Shown here: piece by piece, positions 47,623-59,300 of the stretch | Numbering within the stretch: the stretch's first letter is position 1 | Layout: each line of letters begins with the position of its first letter | DNA from: Cinnamomum chago | Taxonomy: Eukaryota > Streptophyta > Magnoliopsida > Laurales > Lauraceae | Direction of reading: 5' to 3' | Length of the DNA stretch: 64,000 bases | Assembly: GCA_038049695.1 (NCBI GenBank) | Contig: CP142455.1 | Coordinates: forward strand, 32,587,501 to 32,651,500 | Made by a program: the position numbers and the translations under genes | Notes under the pieces: generated by a model | Database searches by the model: none | Told to the model about the DNA's origin: nothing | What the model saw: the letters and a program-made list of their open reading frames with translations, nothing else

Positions 47623-48321
47623 TATTTTAGAAATCTAGAATTAGGAGATCTTAATTGTTTGGTCATAGATTTCAATTAACCTCTTGATTGGTGATTCCTT
47701 TCAATCCAATCTATGCGTCGAGTCCCTTTGCCAAATGGGCCTTTTACTCATACAATCTTAGGAATCAAGAGGGGCGGGTGTCAATTTTTTTTCTTTTTTC
47801 TTTTTATTTTTTTATTCTATTTTACTTTTTTTTTTTTAACCTAAAAAAATGAGAAAAGTACAAATAACTTGGAAAACTAAGTCCCAAAAGGAATTCTGGG
47901 TTTTCCAATTTTTAGGCAATTTCCTTGCCAAAAAGCTGAAATTGGAAGATTTCACAGTCCCCCCCTACTTTTTTTCTGAAAATTCCAGAACTTTTTCCAG
48001 CAACTTAGGGGGCTTAAAGCCCCAAAACAGTAACCAAAATAATCTACATAAACTAACTATCAAAATTAAGGACTAGAAATTAAAGCAATTCTCATGAAAA
48101 AGTTAGATTTTTGGAAAAAGTAACAAGAACTATTATTAGATCCGAAAGCTTCCCCTTTTAGTCAAAACTAAGAATTTAATTCCCCTTTTTTAACGTCCAA
48201 GGGTTGGTCCAACCATTTCATGCATGCTACCTCTAATCTAATATGATGATTGAAATTAAATTACACCCATAAAGCGATTAAAAAGTTGGGTTAGAAAATT
48301 AAATTACCTTCGCAACACCGC

Positions 48322-48339
48322 TCCCCAGCAACGGCACCA
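48322..48339 (-). promoter_or_regulatory. gypsy primer-binding site
   Basis: The minus strand reads TGGTGCCGTTGCTGGGGA, the Athila/Tat-type primer-binding site. It lies about 700 bp upstream of the gag start (47622), with a non-coding leader in between and the LTR end adjacent. Confidence 0.75.
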
Positions 48340-50745
48340 AAAACTCGATCAAAGCCACAAGCGCACAGCCGCGATTGTAATAATAGCCGGTGAAACCAAG
48401 TCGATCCATAAAAAGAAATTAATCGCACGATACATGTCCTATTGAAAATCTAGTTCTAGCCTCTCAAATACCTATATAAATCAAATGTCCTACTATTAAG
48501 AATTAATTACAAGTCTGAATTTAATTACAACCAGAATTTAAAAAAATCTTAATCTAGAAAATTAATCCAATTATTGCATCCGCCGTAAGATTTATCAGTC
48601 CAACAAATTGCAATAATTGATAATATGCAAAAAAAAAAAAAAAACTTAAAAAATAAAATAAAAAATTAATAAAGATGGATTTTTTCCCTAAAATCTTGCA
48701 ATAATTACTTGGCTTGATGCCATCAAAAGAAATCAAGACCACTTGGCACTACGCACAAAAATCCGGCGTTGACCCAGTGGTGAAGATCAAGACCCCATAA
48801 ACTTGGTTTATTCATAAAAGACTCATTACAAGCAAATAACTTTTACAAAATTATATATTTTAACCAAAAGAAATTTCATCCAAACTTACCCTGGACACAT
48901 GAAACACTAAACGAAGGAGAATGACTCACAGTCTCCTACGGGGATCCAACTAGCTCTCATTTCGCGATCTGATCCAAGGAAGGAGAGATGGTGGAGAGGC
49001 TAGTTCGATGGTGCAGCAACGGTAGTGGCAGCAGCGGCGTAAGAACCCAAGTGGTGGTAGTCTAAAGAAGGCCTTGGGTGAGCAAAGATGGTAGGGATAA
49101 GGGAGGATATGTTGCTAGCCGTGCAAGAGGGAATGGGAGGGAGAACGTCCAATGTTGGTAGGGATTATGGTATGGGACGTTCAGTTCCCTTTTTGGGGAC
49201 TTTTTATATTTATTTTTTTAACTGGGTTTAGGGTCCAAGTTGGGATAGGATTTGGAATGTTGTGATTGAACAATCTTGGAGTCTCCTTGTTGATTGGCTT
49301 GCCTCCCAAAGTCCTTCTTAATTGAAACTCTTCTTGTAGCTTATTTAACTTGAAAAACTCCTACCCACTAGTGGTGTACACAGATCGGATTGGTGCGGAT
49401 TAGGTCAAATTCATCAACAATCCGTTACCTATGGATTGATGTGTTTGGAATCCCTCACCAATCCGTTGCTATTAAAAATCGATCCGATCCGATCCACGGA
49501 GGACCGGGTCGGTTTAATCCATTTGATCTGTTGAAACTAATGTTGAAGAAAGAGATCAAACATGTTATAAAGAGTTTCAACATACAAGCTAACAATCCAA
49601 AAAAGAAATACAAATTACAAATATGTTTTTTTGTCCAAAAAGCTACCCAATTGATCAATACAAAGAGGTGTTTTTGTCTACATTACAACCAAAAGAAATC
49701 TAATCAACAAATAAAACCAAACATGTTAAATTCATAAAATTCACACTCCATCTATTGAAACCTTGAACTCTAGGGTTTCATTTGTTATACTTATATATAA
49801 AAGTAAATTACATTTTGACCCCTGAGGTTTTTTCTTCTTTTATATTTAGACCTCTTGACTTATATTTAGACCCCTTAAAAAAAATTTATTTATATTTAAT
49901 GTCAACGGATCGGATCGGATTGAATCCACGGATTGAGGGTGAAATCCGTCACCGATCTGTCGCTAACGAATTACGAGATTTACAATCCGTTTACCTTTGG
50001 TTCGGTTAAAAATCTACAGATCGGATCGGTTTTACGAATCGACGGATTTTTGTACACCCGTACTACGCACTTTGGCTAGAAAATAATTCAAATCTGAATG
50101 CCCGAAATTGTTACAAAGCACCCTCCCCCACCACCCCCGGCCAAAAAAACTAAAACCTTGGACGTGCGAATGCTTGCATGGCATTGTGTTGAACGGCACA
50201 TCCTTGGATAATTCTTGGGTTTGCAAAATTTCAAATCATCTCCTTGGAGTTAGTTTTAGGAAACTTGGACACTTGGGCGTGCAGTGCTTGAAGCCATGTC
50301 CTTTTGACGTGCCTTGCATCTTCCATTATTTCCTTTCCTTTTGTTTGGCTTGATTTGAATTTTCAAATTTAAAATCTTCCAACAAGGGGGTGTAGACCCC
50401 ACATGGCTGGTAGGTGTGTGTGACGTCCGATGCTCTCTTGAAACTTCTCAAAGGCTAACTTCTAAATTTGAGCCTCAATTTTGGATGCATGGTGGACTCC
50501 ATATGGAGCTTCAATACCTTAGTTTTTCCTCTTTAATTCTTCAATCGATTTATCTCTTCCACGGGCCCCAAGAATTTGAATTTCCTACAAAAATAAAACA
50601 ATGATAAAGAGGAATATAATTTCATGCATGAAAGGAATGATGCAATGCATGGGTCCTAATTTACACTAAATAGATGCATAAAATGTCACCATTTTACCAA
50701 ATTTTCTTTAATTAAATCAATGGTGCAAAGAAAGTTCATCATTTC
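48340..50745 (-). mobile_element. 5' LTR of the minus-strand gypsy element, containing a nested hAT element
   Basis: On the minus strand the LTR ends CTGTGCGCTTGTGGCTTTGATCG next to the primer-binding site. Its outer limit is an estimate: LTR-like DNA continues on both sides of the hAT insertion, and the duplicated DUF247-upstream sequence starts by about 50755. No coding sequence. Confidence 0.45.
49369..50062. mobile_element. 694-bp non-autonomous hAT element with 8-bp target duplication
   Basis: The left end is TAGTGGTGTACA and the right end (minus strand) is TACGGGTGTACA, 10 of 12 identical. The flanks are CTACCCAC (49361-49368) and CTACGCAC (50063-50070), 7 of 8 identical. Subterminal regions carry repeated GATCCGATCC/GGATCGGATCGG motifs in opposite orientations, likely transposase-binding sites. 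No transposase is encoded. Confidence 0.82.
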
Positions 50746-50807
50746 ATGTGTAAATTAAAAGTCACGGCAACCACTGACTTTTCGTGCCCAAAAACAGAAA
50801 TGTTCAA

Positions 50808-51610
50808 CATGGACCTTAGTCAGATCTGAGCCCAGTTGATTTGGAAATAGACACGCCATAGTTGGCCTGATGAAAGCCCATAGCAATTTTGGAACTTTAT
50901 ATGCAATTATGATTATCCAAGTGCACCCCACTACTGGCCCTGTGCTTTGGCCCGGATGTGACATATATGAACTGGGAAAATGTTCTCCTACAATGCAAGG
51001 CCAGTTGAGCACTGTAGGGCCCACTTGGGCCAGCCCCCTTTCATGACTACAGCCCATTTGATAGTCTTTTTATTCTGTGATTTGGTATCAGACCTAGTTT
51101 TACACACACTGAACCTTCACTCACCGTTAAGATGTAATTAAATTTCAAGAAAATCTACGGTTAAGATGTTATTAAATTTTAAAGCTGTTAATTCAATTAT
51201 TAGAGTAATCTAGTGGGGCTGATTACGTGTAGCCCCCTTGTAATGAGGAAGCCCTTCAATTTGCCATCTCCCATTGCTAAATTTGGATCTAAGTGAGCCC
51301 ACGAGCTGGATTGCATATAAACTATATTTTGCCTACTCATAGGTGAACATTTTCCTTATAAATGGAGGCCTATGATGAAAGTTCATGACATATGGCCACC
51401 AAGAAGCTATTGGCATCGAGAAATTGGCACCACCAAGTAAAGAATTTGGATCAACCTTAGCTCGGACACACCAAACGGGCATCAAGTAAAGAATTAGGCC
51501 AAATTAAAAAAAGAATTTACCGAAAACGAAGGAAAGAATTTATTAAATGCAAAAGTAAAGAATTCGGTCACATCAAGAATCAAGTACACTTCAAGATTCT
51601 GTTTTCCTTA
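50808..51610 (+). repeat. duplicated sequence upstream of DUF247 copy 3, first copy
   Basis: Collinear with 52161-53190: CATGGACCTT(A/G)GTCAGATCTG and ATATGCAATTATGATTATCC at the left, and GGTCACATCAAG with the CTTAGAGCATAT block at the right. It contains an extra MITE-like insert (50976-51355). No gene. Confidence 0.8.
50976..51355. mobile_element. MITE-like element with ATGTTCTCCTA termini
   Basis: The left end is GAAAATGTTCTCCTAC; the right end on the minus strand is GGAAAATGTTCACCTATG. It contains a GGGCCCACTTGGGCC palindrome. A diverged relative with the same internal order is at 59784-60190. The target duplication was not resolved. Confidence 0.5.
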
Positions 51611-52160
51611 GAGCATATATACATAACACCGTCGGTATTTTTGTTGGAAAAATATATGCATAAATAGTCAATAGATTAATTAAAATAACACTAATATTTA
51701 TAGAAAGGAAAGTAGGAACCAGAACAACTGAAAGCCGAAACACAGAGGGCGCTATCTTTAGACATATTTTGCCCCCACAATTATACAGTGGACTCGTGGA
51801 CATCTGCCCTAGGATATTAAGACTTCCTGATCGGATATCTCCACCACTCCTGCACTCAAATGAATGAAGGACTCGAACGTAAGGGACCACTATTTCAGAC
51901 TTTCTTGCTGCGGTGGTGAAAACCAGATAGTAAAAGAGAGAAATGTTCTAATGTAATAGTGGCGTTATGTGTGCTTTATGTTTTTTATCCGAGCCCTTCC
52001 GCGGAACCTCTTTATAAAGAGGAGTCCAAATGGTAACAAAATCAATAACATCCAGTGGTAGCGCACTTACTGTCAGCAGGATGGATTCATACCAGATTCA
52101 TAGATTTCGAAGTCTTAGTCGATTTTATAATTGAGGAGTCCAACCCAAGTTTGAGACCAC

Positions 52161-53190
52161 CATGGACCTTGGTCAGATCTGAGCCCAGTTGATTTGGAAA
52201 TAGACACGCCATAGTTGGCCTGATGAAAGCGCGATAGCAATTTTGGACCTGGACCCATAGGATTGAGCCTGGATTATTAAAATGACCTTACTAACTTACA
52301 ATTAACTGTTTCTCTTTAGTACATGTATGGAAAATTTTAACTTGATCTTATAGATTACATAACATAATGAAGATATATAAAGTACAGAACAAGCCTGATA
52401 AGAGTCCATCAAGCTTATTACCTAGGCCTGGATCTAGCCTGTTAAGATGGTGCTCACATGTGCCGTGATAGTACTTGGAAGGGCTTCGCTATATGCAATT
52501 ATGATTATCCAAGTGCACCCCACTATTGGCCCTGTGTTTTGGCCTAAATGTTACATATATGAATCGCGAAAATGTTCTCCTACACTTCACTGCAAACGCA
52601 GCCAAGAACTATGGGACCCACTTGATAAAGTGAGGCGTATGATGAAAGTCGATGAATTTGGAACAACCTTAGGCCATCGGACTCACCTAGGGATGTAAAT
52701 GGGTTCTCGATTCTCCGATTACCTGGAGGTTCCGATCCATTAAAAATCAGATCTAGATCCTTATTTATGTCCCAATAAGTAAATGGGTTGAGGTCCGGTT
52801 CGACATTGGTTCGGACCTATGGACCTAAGACCCGGCATATTACATTAATTTTTTATAATCTCTCCTAAAATTCATATTTTTTTAATATCATTCTCTACCC
52901 AGATTTAGACCCGTCTAATACATGGTTCTTATTTCGATTCCAAAGACAATAAAACGGTTCCAAAATAATTCCGAATCTAAATCCAGATCTATCTTCTCTT
53001 GACGATTTTAGTTCCATGTGTGAGCCTGGTCCAAAACCTACACGTATGCATTCGTAACTCACTCACCAAAGGGCATCGAGTAAAGAATAAGCCACATCGG
53101 AAAAGAAAAAGAAAAAGAAAAGAATTTATAGCAAAAGTAACGAATTCTGTCACATCAATAGTCCCGTGCACTTTAAAAGTTCTGCTTTTC
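52161..53190 (+). repeat. duplicated sequence upstream of DUF247 copy 3, second copy
   Basis: Second copy of the 50808 region. Relative to it, it has about 240 extra bases at 52247-52489 and about 350 extra bases at 52690-53045; the latter begins CTAGGGATGTAAATGGG, a hAT-like terminal sequence whose partner end I could not fix. The block 51891-52160 between the two copies has no gene. Confidence 0.7.
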
Positions 53191-53207
53191 TTGGAACATA
53201 TTAATAA

Positions 53208-53211
<4 letters not shown>

Positions 53212-53252
<41 letters not shown>
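53212..53252 (+). repeat. (TA)n microsatellite
   Basis: About 20 uninterrupted AT dinucleotides, between the duplicated upstream DNA and DUF247 copy 3. Confidence 0.97.
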
Positions 53253-53253
<1 letters not shown>

Positions 53254-53416
53254 CATAACGCAGTGATTTGCATCACAGCCCTTTCAAATTCGGCAAGAGA
53301 GAGGTGGAAAAAACAGAGAAGATGGAAAAAATGGAGAGCGTCTTTTTTATGACAACTTCCGAACCATTTGGATTTCCAAGAGGGCGGAAGCGGGGACTGG
53401 GGAGCGGGGACGGGGG

Positions 53417-54901
53417 GGGAACCAAACTCCTCCGTCTTCTTCCATCGGTGGTGATATAAGGAACAAAGAAGAAGAAACCCATACCACCATTCAGAAGGAG
53501 GGCGGGAAGGGGGAGGGGGGTGGGAACCAAATTCCTCCCTCTTCTTCCAGGGATGATGTTGATCATAGAAGGCGCCCAGAAGAAGAAGCCCATACCACCA
53601 TTCAGATGGAGGGTTTGGATCCGATTTGGGTTTCTAAAATCAATGAGAGGCATCTTGTTGGGCCAAATCCAACAAGATCCCAAGTGTCATGGACTAGCAT
53701 TTCATGCTCCATCCACCAAGTCCCTCACATGCTTCGCGTACAAAATGAGAATGCGTACGATCCTAAAATCATCTCGATTGGCCCATTTCACTACAAGAAA
53801 AGACAAGGTGAATTTAAATTCATGGAGGAGCAGAAACGGAGATATCTAAATGACATCCTCTCTCGAAATGGACAAAGCAAGTTGGAACAGTATTTTGTTG
53901 CCATCAAAGAGCTGGAGGAAAGAGCCCGGAAATGCTACTAAGAGGTAATCGATCTCGACAGTTTTTCCTTTGTAGAAATGATGATACTAGATGGATGCTT
54001 TATCATTGAGTATTTTCGCAAGAAGAAATTTAAATTTGTTAGAGATGATAAGGATGATCCCATCTTTGAGTTGGCATGGCTGAATACTGCCTTAGTTGCT
54101 GACTTGGCCATGCTCGAAAATCAAATTCCTTTTTTCATTCTCCAACGTCTATTTGATTTGACAAATGTTTCTGTTTCCTCCTCTCTCGTAGAGAGGACTC
54201 TCGGCTCCTTTGGTCTATGGGATTCGATTACGGAAGAAAAAATCAAGAATTCCGGTATCGAAATCCAGCATGTACTTCATTTGTTGCACACAAAATTCAG
54301 TATATTTACCAAAGATATTAATCAATCAAGGCAAGGTTTAGTAATAATCCCCAGTGCATCAAAACTTAAAGAGGGAGGAATTCAGTTTAGAAAGAGAGAT
54401 GAATACACTTCTGCCTTGGACATTGAGTTTCAAAATGGAGTCATAGAAATCCCCCCTACTGAGTTTGGGGATCAGACAAGTGCAGACCTTCTTAACTACA
54501 TTGCATTCGAGTAGTGTTATTGCCACTGCAAAAAATACTTCACAACATACGTCGCCTTCATGGGCTGCCTCATCCACAATAGCAAGGACGTTGAAATTCT
54601 CTGCCGAAAAGAAATCATTGCAAACTGGTTGGGCAGTGATGAAGATTTGGCCGCTGCCTACAACAAAATGGGAAGAGAACTACCTTTACATCCCAACGAT
54701 TACTATTTGGCTGGTGTTTGTGAGGATATCAATCGGTACTGTGAGCGTGCTTGGCCGAAACGGAGAGCGTCCTTGGTGCACGATTACTTGAAGAATCCAT
54801 GGGCAATCATATCTTTTGGTGCTGCCCTTGTCCTGCTGCTGCTTACTATGACACAAACATTCTTCACCGTACTTCCCAAATTTGCATATGATGGAGAGTA
54901 G
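53417..54901 (+). pseudogene. DUF247 copy 3: one continuous frame with two nonsense codons
   Basis: A single frame runs from the DUF247 N-terminal extension to TAG at 54899-54901. It is interrupted only by TAA at 53939-53941 (copy 1 has TCA: C-to-A) and TAG at 54512-54514 (copy 1 has CAG: C-to-T). No indel breaks the frame. The first in-frame ATG is at 53606, equivalent to copy-1 Met51. Upstream, a Gly/Pro/Ser/Glu-rich segment (PPSSS...EEE.HTTIQ) is tandemly duplicated in frame. The family landmarks YDPKIISIGPF, MEEQKRRYL, MMILDGCFIIEYF and LENQIP, and the C-terminal anchor after NPWAI, are all retained. Calling it a pseudogene rests on the two stops; it could be an allele-specific null. Confidence 0.88.
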
Positions 54902-56354
54902 ATTATCATAGCTAGCTCAGGCATTGGATTGTATTGTTGCTTTCTTTCTTTCTCTCTGCATTTTTTTTTTTTTTTTTAGGTGTGTGGTGTGGGTCAGTGA
55001 GTGTCCATCGATCACATGTGATGAGACTTTAATGTATTTATACTATACTACATAAAATATAGTTAAGATAATTCATGCGTGTGCCCTTGGATCATGGTTA
55101 TTGCATATAAACCGTGGCACTTTTGAGAACGGCCAAGTACACGCATGCTACATTAATGCCAAAATTTAATGGCTGTTTTTGTTGTGGGCCTGCTATTTTA
55201 CCATACCAAACTGGAAACAAAGGGCCCATTCTCAGTGCCCATTTGCGGCCCTAGTCTTGGCCATTTTAGGCTTCTTGCATATCAGTTTTCGGGCCTAAAA
55301 AAGGATCCAACTTTAGGCTCTGTTTGACGTTCAAAATCAGTCCTTGCCTAGCGGTTTGGTGGTTCTTTTTTTTTTTTTTGGTCTGATTTGAGGCCTGTTT
55401 TGACATCAAATATTAGGCTCAGTTTTAAATCCGTTTGGGCCTGATGTGGGGCTACATGCGACTTGTTTTGGATCCATGGTAGTATTCGATCGAGATCTAA
55501 TGATCACTGGGCTCCCTTGTGAGGTTGGGAAAAGAAAAACAAATAAAAAAAGAGAAAGTAGTGGTTGACAAATATGAATTTCTAATATCTATTATGAATT
55601 TGCTGAGTTCCCGCATCCAAATAAAGACTGAGCACTGAAGAGCCCCAAAATTGAAGCAATATATGAAAGGGGTTACCATGCAGAAAAGCATAGCACCTAA
55701 CATCAAAACTTTGTTTTTTGCCACATCTAGTGACCATTACCACAACCCAAAACCATATAAAAGACCCTTGTATGGGAACTGGAAGTCTCGAGCCATCTCG
55801 GGCGCCGCAATTATCATCTGGTGCCAATGAGCTTTTGAACTTGAGATAACAGCAAAGACCCCCCTTCTTTCCCATCTAAAGAAATATTGTTGACTGTTCA
55901 CGAACTGCCCGACCACCAAAGCCATGCAAGTGAAAATGGAGGAATAATGGGGTCGTTACAAAGTGTAGAGTTAGTTGATGCTCTCAATTCCATGCATGTG
56001 AGGTTCTGTATCTCCTGATTTGATGAGCGTCGCTGGATATCCCAAAATTCTCTTGATTGGGAGACTAACCATTCAATAAATGGCCTATGAACGTACAGTT
56101 GAGAAGAACAAAGTAACGGTCAACAGCCAAAGAGGAAAAGGACAAAAGATCAAATGGTCAGGATCCCGCTGGACAACTGAACAAGATCAACACACCCAGT
56201 GGCCACATGAATATAATTGTGGGCACTGGCAAACTGTACACTTCCTATCAGTAGAGGACCCCACTAAAATGAATATTTAGATCCAGAGACAAGGGCTGTG
56301 GCATGGTGGATACTCAAATGAGCTGGTTCAACCACTTCGTTCAGTATCAAGTTA
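54902..56354. other. downstream module, copy 3 (parental position)
   Basis: Intergenic DNA between the convergent stop codons of DUF247 copy 3 and the O-fucosyltransferase. It is collinear with the modules of copies 1 and 2, and includes the empty solo-LTR site GGGCCTGATGTGGGGC at about 55438 and the empty MITE site at about 55735. No gene. Confidence 0.8.
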
Positions 56355-59300
56355 TCAATCCCCACCTTCAAGTTCTTCTTGATCTTCCATTCGGGCATCT
56401 TCTTTGCTACCCATTTCAGCTCCAACTACTTCACTACTGTTGCTTTGCTGAAAGAACTGTCCTGATATAGGATCATCATCAACAAGCTCCTCCTCGCTTT
56501 CATCTAAAAGTGTGATATCATTGTCCATCCATGCGGGACAATGGTTTTCAACCCCCAAGGAAACTTGAGCTTTTAAGGGGCTTGAAGGACTGAAGGAGCG
56601 GTGCGATGCTTTAAGTGGTTCATGACTCATACATGAACATTCTGGAACAGGGTGGGAGAGAAAGGCATGTGGCTTTGAGTTTGAGAATGATTCGGTTAGG
56701 CCATCAAGTATGCTCCTACTGAGGTGCCCACGCACTGATGACAACCAAGTTTTATTTGCTTGGTATAAATGGTCACGGATTTCGTCTAAAAGCATAGCTA
56801 CCGTTTTCCTATAGAAGCAGGGTGCAAAAAGTTAGCACAAAGAAATATGAAAGAACATGGAAGCATTTCATGTTAATCATACCTTAATAAAAACACATTG
56901 CTATTGTTAACTTCTTGTTGTCGAAGTTAAAGATCTCACATTATTCAAACTTTAAAAGGCAGAGAGGGCATGAGAGGTAAGTACCTATCAGGCCGAAATG
57001 TTTTTAAGGAAGCACACTGGTATAGTCGATGACCCATCACCAAGCTTGCAAAATTTGGGCGCCCCTTGCCGTCCCGATCAAATCCAGGGAAGAACACATC
57101 AGCTTCAATGCTAATTATATAGTCAATCGCTTCCCAAAGCAGTTTATGGGCATTTGTTCTCAACTCCATGACTGTTGCCCCTGGCTCTTTATCAATTTCA
57201 GCTACCCAACCCCACCACCCCTCAATGTTGTATGGATATTTGGCCCTGGCAGGAGGAGGTGGAAGCGGCCGAGGACGTGGACCAGATGTTTTCCATGAGT
57301 CAAGCTTTGTTTCCTCTTTAGTATAAGGAAGCTGCCGGTGTGGAGTGCTAACAATGCAATCCTCATGGCCATAAATCCTAGTGAGTTCTCTAGCTGTGCT
57401 TAGGGATGTCCTATCAATGACATTCTCAAACATACCATGTAAAGGAATCAATATTTTCTGGCCTCCAAAGGTTTCTCCCCCTGCAATATATATTATTGTG
57501 TTTGAGGAGTATCCATACGCACGAAGAAGAATACCAACCTGTAAAAACAAAATATTATGACCCAAGTTCATCCAATTCAGCTAATTGTAAAAAAATAGAT
57601 AATTCATGGATTCTGCATAATAATCAAATAGAGCATGCTTTCAAATTGAAATAAAATGGAGAAGAATATAAGATAAAATTTTAAGAAATCTTGCTTTACC
57701 TAATCAAATAATAAGTTTGTTAGATTTTAAAAGAATAAAACTTACAAGAATAATTAGCCAACTCCAAAGTGACATTTAACCTAGTGCTAAAACAACACAA
57801 TTTGAGAATTTTGGGAAATGTTTGGGGCCCTGAGTTTAAATGGAGACTGATGATTCAATGATTAAAACCATTGTTCTCACAAAAACCACTTTGACACGTG
57901 CCAGAAAATAGTCAGGTGAAACATCCGCCAGAGAGAGGCAGACTAGAAGATCCAAGCTAACCAATATTTGGCCCAAAGCCTCTCTGACATTGAAATTTCT
58001 TCAGATGTATTATCAAGAAAGTTTCCTTGCCCTTGATCTATCCACTGCAGTACCCTTTAAATAAAGGGCATGGATCACCAACCAGTGGGGACCTCTGAAA
58101 CATGCTCAACCAGAAGGATACAAGGTATATTCACATGACAAGGATAACATGGTTCCTCGTAATACCTTACCTCTTCTGGCTTCAGCGGGCAGGAACCATT
58201 AAGATGTTGCTTCACAGAATCAACAGAAAGCTCCCCTTTGACAAATCCATGTTTAATCATCCATGATCTTCTATGCTGTATAAGTTCTGAATGTACATCC
58301 TTTGGAAGAGTTTAAAGACATCATGCAAACAATCAGACACAAGAAAAGCATGCATGTTCAAGATAGAACCAGAAGATGTGTTTAAATGTACCCCAAATTA
58401 TAAGTAGCTAGAAAAGCTCTTGAAAGAACTTATGATTCTCTGCTCCTCCAAGCATTTGGAGTTCGGACTGTGTCACATTCAGGATATATGATCAAGGCAG
58501 TATGTGTTTCCACATTCTCCACTCCAAACCATTGTTCTCACATATTGCCATTATTGGTTCGAGCTTTCTGCTCTCTTTTTTCTTCAACAGATTTCCAAAC
58601 AATTCTGAAGTAAAGCCAACCGAATGACAATCCACTCTCCAAATGTATTGAACTGATTGCAATTTAAGGTGCATCCAAACACAATTTAAATTAAAGATCA
58701 TATAGTGAGGGCTTGAACTCAATACCTGGAAGAGTTCAGAGCAACCGTGGTAAGCTAGAGCATCTCTGGTCAATCCAGGATAGTATACAAGAAATTGCCG
58801 TCCAGGAGCCCGTAATCTGAAGGTTTAGGAAAAATTGAAGGGTAACAAAATCTAGGAAGCACACAAACTAACCATGAAACTCCATGTTGTCCACCACATC
58901 AGAGACCCAAAATATGCATGTTATGGCCTATGAATTATAATTAATTGATATTAATTTACTAACCATCCTATTTCCATTGCCGATAGTGAACCACAAGATG
59001 CAGTCCATTTGCAAGCCATCAATTGGACAGCCAGGATCATCTGGCAGTGGATTATATCAAGGGTTGTCACATGATGGGGTCCACCAGAGGATCCAATTAA
59101 TTACCAAGGCTTAAAAAATCGGACCCGGGGACCCGACTCAGCCATGGCTGAGTCCAAGTCGACTCAGCCGAGTTGTATGATTCGAGACCAAGTCCCATAG
59201 GACCTAACTCTGTATGTACCGAGTCGACTCGGACTCGGCCGATTTTTTAAACCATATTAATTACCATACAGTGTCCCCTCTTTACCATTTTCAACCTATC

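Noticed and set aside
52035..52095. tRNA-like GTGGTAGCGCACTTA ... GGATTCATACC.
   Set aside because: It cannot be folded into a cloverleaf by eye; at most a SINE relic.
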